Assembly (NCBI GenBank): GCA_014860445.1
Contig: JACZJT010000070.1
Coordinates: 1 to 64,000, forward strand
Length of the DNA: 64,000 bases
Reading direction: 5' to 3'
DNA from: Burkholderiales bacterium
GTDB lineage: Bacteria; Pseudomonadota; Gammaproteobacteria; Burkholderiales; SG8-39
In this document: positions 9,191 through 17,429 of the stretch, piece by piece
Layout: the number at the start of each line of letters is the position of its first letter
Numbering within the stretch: position 1 is the first letter of the stretch
The notes under the pieces: model-generated
Database searches by the model: none
What the model was told of the DNA's origin: nothing
What the model saw: the letters and a program-made list of their open reading frames with translations, nothing else
Translations under genes and position numbers: made by a program

Positions 9191-10576
9191 ATGGCGAATC
9201 AGGTCCTGACGCACTGGAATGTCGAGGACGCGGTCTTCTGGGAGAAGCAGGGCCGTGCCATTGCGAGCCGCAATCTGTGGATTTCGATACCCGCGCTGGT
9301 GCTCGCGTTTTCGGTATGGATGGTGTGGAGCGCCGTGGTGGTGAATCTGCCCTACGTCGGCTTCGAGTTCACGACGCGGGAACTGTTCTGGCTCGCCGCG
9401 CTGCCCGCGCTGTGCGGGGCAACGCTGCGAATCGTCTACGCCTTCATGGTGCCGGTTTTCGGCGGCCGCCGCTGGACCGCGATTTCGACGGCTTTGCTGC
9501 TGCTGCCGGCAGTCGGCATCGGCTACGCGGTCAGAGATCCTGCGACCAGCTATTCGACGCTGGTGGTGCTGGCGCTGCTCTGCGGGCTGGGGGGCGGCAA
9601 TTTTGCCTCGAGCATGGCCAATATCAACTTTTTCTTTCCCAAGGCGCAGAAGGGCACGGCGCTCGGTCTCAACGCGGGCCTGGGCAATCTGGGCGTGTCG
9701 CTGGTGCAATTCGTGGTACCGGCGGTGATCACCTTGGGAATATTCGGGGCGCTGGGCGGCGAGCCGCAAACCTGGACGCGTGGCGCCGAAGTCAGGCAGA
9801 TATGGCTACAGAACGCCGGTTTCATCTGGGTGCCGTTCATTCTGGTGTGCGCGCTTGGGGCCTGGTTCGGCATGCACGACCTGGCCTCGGCCAAAGCTTC
9901 TGTTTCCGAGCAGACTGTAATTTTCAAGCGCAAGCACAGCTGGATCATGTGCTGGCTCTACCTCGGAACCTTCGGTTCATTCATCGGCTATTCGGCGGGG
10001 TTCCCGCTGCTCATCCAGAGCCAGTTTCCGCTTGCGAACGCGCTTTCCTATGCCTGGCTGGGGCCGTTGATCAGCGCGCTGATACGACCCTTGGGCGGCT
10101 GGCTGGCCGACAAACTGGGCGGGGCGCGCGTGACCCTGTGGACCTTCGTCGCGATGGCAGCCGGGGTATTGGGGGTGCTTGCATTTCTTCCGTCGAGCGG
10201 TCAGGGCGGCAGCTTCTACGGCTTCCTGGTGATGTTCATGCTGCTGTTCGCGGCATCGGGCGTCGGCAACGGTTCGACCTTCCGCATGATTCCGGTTATT
10301 TTCATGAATCAGCACTTGCGCGCTGCGGTAGGAATGGGACCGCAGGCAGAGGATCGCGCACTGCGCGATGCCAATACGGAAGCCGCGGCATTGCTCGGGT
10401 TTGCATCGGCGGTCGGGGCCTTCGGCGGGTTCTTCATTCCGATGAGCTACGGCGTATCAATATCGATAAGCGGGGCGGCACACGCCGCGCTGGCCACTTT
10501 TTTGGTGTTTTACCTGGTCTGCATTGCAATGACGTGGTGGTACTACGCGCGGCGCAGGGCGCCGATGCCGTGCTGA
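9191..10576 (+). CDS. narK: nitrate/nitrite transporter, NarK2-type MFS protein (second copy)
   Basis: A 461-residue homologue of the preceding gene, without its central insert. It has the same N-terminal motif (FWEKQGRAIASRNLWISIP), nitrate signatures GLGGGNFASSMANINFFFP and FAASGVGNGSTFR, and arginines in GATLRIVYAF and SALIRPLGGW. The start at 9191 is preferred over one 17 codons earlier because homology to the neighbouring NarK begins at MANQVLTHWNVED. It probably carries out nitrate-nitrite antiport and lies 54 bases upstream of narG, so it is likely cotranscribed with narGHJI. Confidence 0.9.
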   Translation: MANQVLTHWNVEDAVFWEKQGRAIASRNLWISIPALVLAFSVWMVWSAVVVNLPYVGFEFTTRELFWLAALPALCGATLRIVYAFMVPVFGGRRWTAISTALLLLPAVGIGYAVRDPATSYSTLVVLALLCGLGGGNFASSMANINFFFPKAQKGTALGLNAGLGNLGVSLVQFVVPAVITLGIFGALGGEPQTWTRGAEVRQIWLQNAGFIWVPFILVCALGAWFGMHDLASAKASVSEQTVIFKRKHSWIMCWLYLGTFGSFIGYSAGFPLLIQSQFPLANALSYAWLGPLISALIRPLGGWLADKLGGARVTLWTFVAMAAGVLGVLAFLPSSGQGGSFYGFLVMFMLLFAASGVGNGSTFRMIPVIFMNQHLRAAVGMGPQAEDRALRDANTEAAALLGFASAVGAFGGFFIPMSYGVSISISGAAHAALATFLVFYLVCIAMTWWYYARRRAPMPC

Positions 10577-10630
10577 ACCGTGCGGCTTCATGTTTTACAG
10601 AACCGATCAACGTAACAGAGGGGAACGAGC

Positions 10631-13600
10631 ATGAGTCATTTTCTGGATCGTCTTAGCTATTTCTCGCAGGAGAGGGAGTCCTACGCCGAAGGTCATGGCG
10701 TCAAGACGCGCGAGGATCGCAGTTGGGAGGAGGGCTATCGACAGCGCTGGCAGCACGACAAAATCGTGCGCTCCACCCACGGTGTCAATTGCACCGGCTC
10801 ATGCAGCTGGAAGATTTACGTCAAAGGCGGCATCGTTACCTGGGAGACGCAGCAGACCGATTATCCGCGCACCCGCCCCGACCTGCCCAACCACGAGCCG
10901 CGCGGTTGTTCGCGCGGCGCCTCTTACTCCTGGTACATGTACAGCGCAAACCGGGTGAAGTACCCGATGATCCGCGGCAGGCTGCTGCGTGCCTGGCGTG
11001 AGGCCCGCAAGCTGCTCGGGCCGGTCGAGGCCTGGACTTCGATCGTCGAATCGCCGCAGGCTTCAAACGAATACAAATCGCGCCGCGGGTTGGGCGGATT
11101 CGTGCGCGCCGATTGGGAAGAAGCGAACGAAATCATCGCCGCGGCCAATGTCTACACCATCAAAAAGCACGGTCCAGACCGCGTGGTGGGGTTCTCGCCA
11201 ATCCCGGCGATGTCCATGGTGTCTTATGCCGCGGGCAGCCGCTACCTGTCGTTGATCGGCGGCGTATGCATGAGCTTCTACGACTGGTATTGCGACCTGC
11301 CGCCGGCCAGCCCGCAGACCTGGGGCGAGCAGACCGATGTGCCCGAATCGGCCGACTGGTACAACTCGACGTTCATCATGGCATGGGGATCCAATGTGCC
11401 GCAGACACGCACGCCGGACGCCCATTTCTTCACCGAAGTGCGCTACAAGGGCGCCAAGATCGTTTCCATCACGCCGGACTACGCCGAAGTCTCCAAGCTC
11501 GGTGATCTTTGGCTGCACCCCAAGCAGGGCACCGATGCAGCGCTGGCGATGGCCATGGGCCACGTGATCCTGAAGGAATTTCACCTAGACAAGCCTTCGG
11601 CCTATTTCCAGGACTACGTGCGCCGTTACACCGACATGCCGATGCTGGTGAAGCTGGTGAAGCGCGAAGGACGCTACGTACCGGACCGCTTTCTGCGCGC
11701 CACCGATTTCTCCGACAAGCTCACGCAGGCGAACAATCCAGACTGGAAGACTGTTGCATTTGACGATGCATCTGGAAAAGTCGTGGTGCCGAATGGCTCG
11801 ATCGGGTTTCGCTGGGGACAGACCGACGGCAAATGGAATCTGGAGGAGAAGGAGGCAGCGGGCGGGGAGGCGAAGCTGGCTTTGTCGCTGATCGACCGGC
11901 GCGACGATGTCGCGCCGGTCGCCTTTCCCTATTTCGGCGGCATCGTCACCGAAAACTTCACCCACAACGAACAAGGCAAGAACATTCTCCTGCGCAACGT
12001 GCCGGTGAAAAAACTGCAGCTCGCCGAGGGTGAGGTGCTGGTGGCGAGCGTATTCGACCTGCTGGTGGCCAACTACGGCGTCGACCGGGGCCTCGGTGGC
12101 GGGAACGTCGCCTCATCGTTCGAGGAGAATGTCCCCTACACCCCGGCATGGCAGGAATCCATCACCGGCGTGAAGGCCGCCGACGTGATTTCGGTCGCGC
12201 GCCAGTTCGCCGACAACGCTGACAAGACGCATGGCAAGTCGATGGTGATCATCGGCGCGGCGATGAACCATTGGTACCACTCGGACATGAATTATCGCGG
12301 CATTATCAATATGCTGATGATGTGCGGCTGCATCGGGCAATCCGGCGGCGGCTGGGCACACTATGTCGGGCAGGAGAAGCTGCGCCCGCAGACAGGCTGG
12401 ACCGCGCTGGCGTTCGCGCTCGACTGGCACCGTCCGCCGCGCCAGATGAACTCCACTTCGTTCTTTTATGCGCACACCGATCAGTGGCGCTACGAGAAGC
12501 TCGAAGTCAAGGAGATCCTGTCGCCGCTGGCCGACCCCAAGGATTACACCGGTTCGCTGATCGACTTCAATGTGCGCGCCGAGCGCATGGGCTGGCTGCC
12601 ATCGGCACCGCAGCTGCAGACCAATCCGATTCAGGTGGTCAAGGATGCACAGGCCGCCGGCATGGACCCCAAGGACTATGCGGTGAAATCGCTCAAGGAC
12701 GGCAAGCTGCGCATGTCCTGCGAGGATCCGGACAACCCGGCTAATTTCCCGCGGAATCTTTTCGTCTGGCGCTCCAATCTGCTCGGTTCATCAGGCAAGG
12801 GGCACGAGTACTTCCTCAAGCACCTGTTGGGCACCAAGCACGGTGTGCAGGGCAAGGAACTCGGCGCCGAGGGTGACATGCGGGGCGGCGCGAAGCCGGA
12901 GGAAGTCACCTGGCGGGAAGGCGCGCCGGAAGGCAAGCTCGACCTGCTGGTGACGCTGGATTTCCGCATGTCCACGACCTGCCTCTATTCGGACATCGTT
13001 CTGCCGACGGCGACCTGGTACGAGAAGAACGACCTGAATACTTCCGACATGCACCCGTTCATCCATCCGCTGTCGGCGGCCGTGGACCCCGCCTGGGAAG
13101 CAAAGAGCGACTGGGAGATCTACAAGGGATTCGCGAAGAAATTCTCCGAAGTCTGCGTTGGTCACCTCGGGGTAGAAACGGAACTGGTGCTGACGCCACT
13201 GATGCACGATACGCCGGCGGAGCTTGCGCAGGCGCTCGACGTCAAGGAATGGAAAAAAGGCGAATGCGAGCTCGTTCCCGGAAAGACAGCGCCCTCGATG
13301 GTGGTGATCGAACGCGATTACCCCAACACCTACAAGAAATTCACCGCGCTCGGCCCGCTGATGGCCAAGGTCGGAAACGGCGGCAAGGGCATAGCCTGGA
13401 ACACGGAGCACGAGGTGAAATTGCTCGGCGAGCTCAATTATCCGGTGACGGACGAAGGCGTCAGCAAAGGTTTGCCGAAAATCGAAACCGACATCGATGC
13501 CTCCGAGGTCATCCTGATGCTGGCACCCGAGACCAACGGCGAAGTCGCGGTAAAAGCATGGGAGTCGCTTTCGAAAATCACCGGCCGCGAACACGCGCAC

Positions 13601-14392
13601 CTGGCAAAACCGAAGGAAGACGAGAAACTGCGCTTCCGCGACCTGCAGGCGCAGCCGCGCAAAATCATTTCCAGTCCGACCTGGAGCGGCATCGAGTCTG
13701 AAAAGGTCAGCTATAACGCCGGCTGGACCAATATCAACGAGTTGATTCCGTGGCGTACCCTGACCGGGCGCCAGCAGTTCTACCAGGACCACAAGTGGAT
13801 GATCGGCTTCGGTGAAGGGCTGTGCGTGTATCGACCGCCCATCGATCTGAAGACCGTGCACCCGATCCAGGGACAGAAGGACAACGGGAATCCAGAGGTG
13901 GTGCTGAACTTCATCACGCCGCACCAGAAGTGGGGCATCCACTCGACCTATACCGACAACCTGATGATGCTGACGCTCTCGCGCGGCGGCCCCATCGTGT
14001 GGCTGTCCGAAGATGACGCGGGCAAGGCCGGCATCGTGGACAACGACTGGATCGAACTCTACAACGTGAACGGCGCGATCGCCGCGCGAGCGGTGGTGAG
14101 CCAGCGGGTGCTGCCGGGCATGTGCATGATGTACCACGCACAGGAAAAGATCATCAACACCCCGGGATCCGAGATCACCGGCACGCGCGGCGGCATCCAC
14201 AATTCGGTGACGCGCATTGTCACCAAGCCCACGCACATGATCGGCGGTTATGCGCAACTTTCCTACGGGTTCAACTACTACGGCACGATAGGCACGAACC
14301 GCGATGAGTTCGTGGTGGTGCGCAAGATGAAGAACGTGGACTGGTTGGATGAACCGGCCACACCCGAACTCGCTGAAGGAGTGCAATCATGA
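10631..14392 (+). CDS. narG: respiratory nitrate reductase alpha subunit NarG
   Basis: A 1253-residue catalytic subunit that reduces nitrate to nitrite at a molybdenum bis-guanine dinucleotide centre on the cytoplasmic face. The FS0 iron-sulfur ligands are visible as H50, C54, C58 and C92 (HGVNCTGSCSW and EPRGC). The segment SFYDWYCDLPPASP contains the expected Asp ligand of molybdenum. Length matches the family (about 1250). There is no twin-arginine export signal of the archaeal type. A ribosome site AGAGGGG precedes the ATG, and the stop overlaps narH by ATGA. The electron donor is quinol, through NarH and NarI. Confidence 0.97.
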   Translation: MSHFLDRLSYFSQERESYAEGHGVKTREDRSWEEGYRQRWQHDKIVRSTHGVNCTGSCSWKIYVKGGIVTWETQQTDYPRTRPDLPNHEPRGCSRGASYSWYMYSANRVKYPMIRGRLLRAWREARKLLGPVEAWTSIVESPQASNEYKSRRGLGGFVRADWEEANEIIAAANVYTIKKHGPDRVVGFSPIPAMSMVSYAAGSRYLSLIGGVCMSFYDWYCDLPPASPQTWGEQTDVPESADWYNSTFIMAWGSNVPQTRTPDAHFFTEVRYKGAKIVSITPDYAEVSKLGDLWLHPKQGTDAALAMAMGHVILKEFHLDKPSAYFQDYVRRYTDMPMLVKLVKREGRYVPDRFLRATDFSDKLTQANNPDWKTVAFDDASGKVVVPNGSIGFRWGQTDGKWNLEEKEAAGGEAKLALSLIDRRDDVAPVAFPYFGGIVTENFTHNEQGKNILLRNVPVKKLQLAEGEVLVASVFDLLVANYGVDRGLGGGNVASSFEENVPYTPAWQESITGVKAADVISVARQFADNADKTHGKSMVIIGAAMNHWYHSDMNYRGIINMLMMCGCIGQSGGGWAHYVGQEKLRPQTGWTALAFALDWHRPPRQMNSTSFFYAHTDQWRYEKLEVKEILSPLADPKDYTGSLIDFNVRAERMGWLPSAPQLQTNPIQVVKDAQAAGMDPKDYAVKSLKDGKLRMSCEDPDNPANFPRNLFVWRSNLLGSSGKGHEYFLKHLLGTKHGVQGKELGAEGDMRGGAKPEEVTWREGAPEGKLDLLVTLDFRMSTTCLYSDIVLPTATWYEKNDLNTSDMHPFIHPLSAAVDPAWEAKSDWEIYKGFAKKFSEVCVGHLGVETELVLTPLMHDTPAELAQALDVKEWKKGECELVPGKTAPSMVVIERDYPNTYKKFTALGPLMAKVGNGGKGIAWNTEHEVKLLGELNYPVTDEGVSKGLPKIETDIDASEVILMLAPETNGEVAVKAWESLSKITGREHAHLAKPKEDEKLRFRDLQAQPRKIISSPTWSGIESEKVSYNAGWTNINELIPWRTLTGRQQFYQDHKWMIGFGEGLCVYRPPIDLKTVHPIQGQKDNGNPEVVLNFITPHQKWGIHSTYTDNLMMLTLSRGGPIVWLSEDDAGKAGIVDNDWIELYNVNGAIAARAVVSQRVLPGMCMMYHAQEKIINTPGSEITGTRGGIHNSVTRIVTKPTHMIGGYAQLSYGFNYYGTIGTNRDEFVVVRKMKNVDWLDEPATPELAEGVQS

Positions 14393-15912
14393 AAGTACGC
14401 GCACAAATCGGCATGGTGCTGAATCTCGACAAATGCATCGGCTGCCACACTTGCTCGGTCACCTGCAAGAACGTCTGGACCAATCGTGAAGGCGTGGAAT
14501 ACGCCTGGTTCAACAACGTCGAGACCAAGCCCGGCATCGGTTATCCCAAGCAGTGGGAAAACCAGGAGAAATGGAACGGCGGCTGGGTGCGCAAGGACTC
14601 CGGGAAAATTCAGCCCAAACAGGGCGGCAAGCTCGAAGTCCTGCTGAAAATTTTCGCCAATCCGAATCTGCCGCAGATTGACGACTACTACGAGCCGTTC
14701 ACCTACGATTACCAGCATTTGCACAACGCGCCGGAGATGAAAGCCCCGCCGACCGCACGTCCGCGTTCGCTCCTGACCGGGAAGCGTATGGAAAAGATCG
14801 AGTGGGGTCCGAACTGGGAGGAGATCCTCGGCGGTGAGTTCGCCAAGCGTTCCGAGGATTCGAACTTCGAGGACATGCAGAAGGCGATGTACGGCCAGTT
14901 CGAAAACACCTTCATGATGTACCTGCCGCGCCTGTGCGAGCACTGCCTCAATCCGACCTGCGTGGCATCCTGCCCGTCCGGTTCGATCTACAAGCGCGAG
15001 GAAGACGGCATCGTACTCATCGATCAGGACAAGTGCCGCGGCTGGCGCATGTGCGTGTCGGGATGCCCTTACAAGAAGATCTACTACAACCATGTGACCG
15101 GCAAAGCCGAAAAGTGCATTTTCTGCTATCCGCGCATCGAGTCGGGTCAGCCGACGGTGTGCTCGGAGACCTGCGTAGGGCGCATACGCTATCTCGGCGT
15201 GATGCTCTACGACGCCGATCGCATTCTGGAAGCCGCAAGTGTCGAGAACGAGAAGGACCTGTACAAGGCGCAACTCGGCGTGTTTCTCGATCCGCATGCG
15301 GCCGAGGTGCAGGCACAGGCCCGCGCCGACGGTGTGCCCGAAGCCTGGATCAAGGCGGCGCAGGAGTCGCCCGTCTACAAGATGGCGATGGAATGGAAGG
15401 TCGCGTTGCCGCTGCACCCGGAATACCGCACGCTGCCCATGGTCTGGTACGTGCCGCCGCTGTCGCCGATCACCGCGGCGGCCAATGCGGGGCAATTGGG
15501 CGCCTTCGGGCAGTTGCCCGATGTGCGCAGCCTGCGCATCCCGGTGCAGTACCTCGCCAACCTGCTTACCGCAGGCGACGAAGCGCCGGTGGTGGCGGCG
15601 CTCGAGCGCATGCTCGCGATGCGGGCCTATATGCGCGACCGGCATGTGGAAAAGCGCGAGAACGATACGGTGCTCGAACAGGTGGGGCTCAGCAAGGCCG
15701 AGATCGAGGAGATGTACCGGTACATGGCGATCGCCAACTACGAGGATCGCTTCGTCATCCCGACCACACACCGCGAATATGCGGAAAATGCCTACGACCT
15801 GCGCGGTGGCTGCGGTTTCTCCTTCGGCAACGGCTGCTCGGACGGCCAGTCCGAAGCGAGCCTGTTCGGCGGCAAGAAACGCAAAACCATTCCGATCAAG
15901 TCGCTGACCTAG
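14389..15912 (+). CDS. narH: respiratory nitrate reductase beta subunit NarH
   Basis: A 507-residue electron-transfer subunit with four cysteine clusters: CIGCHTCSVTC, CEHCLNPTCVASC, CRGWRMCVSGC and a final CIFC group. In the third cluster a tryptophan replaces one cysteine, the known hallmark of the NarH [3Fe-4S] centre. It relays electrons from the NarI haems to NarG. It begins in an ATGA overlap with narG and is followed 11 bases later by narJ, whose ribosome site TAGGAGA overlaps the narH stop. Confidence 0.97.
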   Translation: MKVRAQIGMVLNLDKCIGCHTCSVTCKNVWTNREGVEYAWFNNVETKPGIGYPKQWENQEKWNGGWVRKDSGKIQPKQGGKLEVLLKIFANPNLPQIDDYYEPFTYDYQHLHNAPEMKAPPTARPRSLLTGKRMEKIEWGPNWEEILGGEFAKRSEDSNFEDMQKAMYGQFENTFMMYLPRLCEHCLNPTCVASCPSGSIYKREEDGIVLIDQDKCRGWRMCVSGCPYKKIYYNHVTGKAEKCIFCYPRIESGQPTVCSETCVGRIRYLGVMLYDADRILEAASVENEKDLYKAQLGVFLDPHAAEVQAQARADGVPEAWIKAAQESPVYKMAMEWKVALPLHPEYRTLPMVWYVPPLSPITAAANAGQLGAFGQLPDVRSLRIPVQYLANLLTAGDEAPVVAALERMLAMRAYMRDRHVEKRENDTVLEQVGLSKAEIEEMYRYMAIANYEDRFVIPTTHREYAENAYDLRGGCGFSFGNGCSDGQSEASLFGGKKRKTIPIKSLT

Positions 15913-15923
15913 GAGATACACGC

Positions 15924-16601
15924 ATGAAGACGCTCAAATTGTTGGCGGTGCTGCTCAGCTACCCCACGCAAGACCTGGTCGCGGCGCTCCCGGAAATCGC
16001 GCACCGATTCGGGGAGGAATCCAAACTGCGCGGCGCGACACAGGACGCACTCGCCGGCCTGCTGGCGGAACTCAAACGCGAGGATCTGCTCGATCTGCAG
16101 GAACGCTATGTCGCGCAGTTCGACGCCGGACGCTCGACCTCGCTGCACCTGTTCGAGCATGTGCACGGCGACTCGCGCGACCGCGGCCAGGCAATGGTGG
16201 ACCTGAATGCACTATACCGGCGCTCGGGTTTCGTGCTTGCGGTAAACGAGCTGCCGGACTACCTGCCGGCGGTACTGGAGTACCTCGCCAGCCGGCCTGC
16301 GGAGGAAGTGCACGATTTGCTGGAGGACTGTGTCCACATCCTGCGCGCGGTCGGCGAACGCCTGGCGCTGGGCGCCAGCCCCTATGCGGCGATTTTCGCC
16401 GCGCTACTGGACTTGCACGGCGCGGCGCCGCTGGCGATACCGAAGCACGCGGCCAAAGTGCCGGTTGTGCCCACTCTGGACGAGGAGTGGGGTGAGGCAC
16501 CCGTGGAGTTCGGCCCCCCGTCTGGTCTCGACGCCGCTGTGGCGCACGGCGCACAGCAATCGCGTCCGCAATTCATCCGCTTCGTTCCCAAGAATCCCTG
16601 A
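15924..16601 (+). CDS. narJ: nitrate reductase maturation chaperone NarJ
   Basis: A 225-residue cytoplasmic chaperone of the NarJ/TorD family, required to insert the molybdenum cofactor into NarG before membrane attachment. The family region LLSYPTQDL at the N-terminus and SLHLFEHVHGDSRDRGQAM near residue 70 are characteristic. The start at 15924 has AGGAGA eight bases upstream; an in-frame upstream extension lies within narH and is rejected. The Pro-rich C-terminal tail is variable in this family. Confidence 0.95.
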   Translation: MKTLKLLAVLLSYPTQDLVAALPEIAHRFGEESKLRGATQDALAGLLAELKREDLLDLQERYVAQFDAGRSTSLHLFEHVHGDSRDRGQAMVDLNALYRRSGFVLAVNELPDYLPAVLEYLASRPAEEVHDLLEDCVHILRAVGERLALGASPYAAIFAALLDLHGAAPLAIPKHAAKVPVVPTLDEEWGEAPVEFGPPSGLDAAVAHGAQQSRPQFIRFVPKNP

Positions 16602-16615
16602 TCCAGGAGCACGAC

Positions 16616-17320
16616 ATGGACTTCAAAACCTATCTAAATCAGTTCCTGTTCGGCTACTACCCGTACATCTGCCTCGCGGTTTTTTTTCTCGGTAGCCTGA
16701 TCCGCTTCGACCGCGAGCAGTACACCTGGAAAAGTGATTCCTCGCAGCTGCTGCGCCACGGGCAGCTACGATGGGGTTCGAACCTGTTCCACATAGGCGT
16801 GCTCGGAATATTCGCCGGGCACTTCACCGGCTTGCTGACGCCGCTCAGGATCTGGCATGCGCTGGGGATCATGCCTGCCGAAAAGCAGTTGACGGCGATT
16901 GTCGGCGGCGGAATCTTCGGACTCATGTGCGTCATCGGTCTGGCGATATTGATCCACCGCCGCCTGAGCGATCCACGTGTCAGCGCAAGCAGCAGGCCGG
17001 CGGACGTCCTCATCCTCTTCATGCTTTTCGCGCAGGTGATCCTCGGACTGGCCGGCATCCCGCTGTCCATGCAGCACATGGACGGATCGGAGATGGTCAA
17101 GTTCATGGGCTGGGCGCAGCGCATCTGGAGTTTCCGCGGCGGCGCGGCCGATCTGGTGGCGAACGTCTCCATCGTGTTCAAGCTGCACCTGGTGCTCGGA
17201 CTCACGATATTCCTTGTATTTCCCTTTACACGCCTGGTGCACATCTGGAGCGGATTCGCCTCGGTGTTCTATTTACTGCGCCCGTATCAGCTGACGCGCA
17301 GCCGCGGCGCCAATCGCTGA
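16616..17320 (+). CDS. narI: respiratory nitrate reductase gamma subunit NarI
   Basis: A 234-residue membrane cytochrome b that oxidises quinol and passes electrons to NarH. Five hydrophobic segments are visible. Histidines in RWGSNLFHIGVLGIFAGHF (helix 2) and in FKLHLVLG and RLVHIWSG (helix 5) are positioned as the ligands of the two b haems. Length matches E. coli NarI closely. The ribosome site CAGGAG lies 8 bases before the ATG. It is the last gene of narGHJI; a third narK follows after 109 bases. Confidence 0.96.
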   Translation: MDFKTYLNQFLFGYYPYICLAVFFLGSLIRFDREQYTWKSDSSQLLRHGQLRWGSNLFHIGVLGIFAGHFTGLLTPLRIWHALGIMPAEKQLTAIVGGGIFGLMCVIGLAILIHRRLSDPRVSASSRPADVLILFMLFAQVILGLAGIPLSMQHMDGSEMVKFMGWAQRIWSFRGGAADLVANVSIVFKLHLVLGLTIFLVFPFTRLVHIWSGFASVFYLLRPYQLTRSRGANR

Positions 17321-17429
17321 GGGACGCGCTTGGTCGACGAACGTATTTGATCTAGCGGCGACGTTGGCGGCAGGTGCGAATCTATTTTCGACCTATTGAA
17401 AGCATTGCTACCTATTTGGAGTTCCGGTC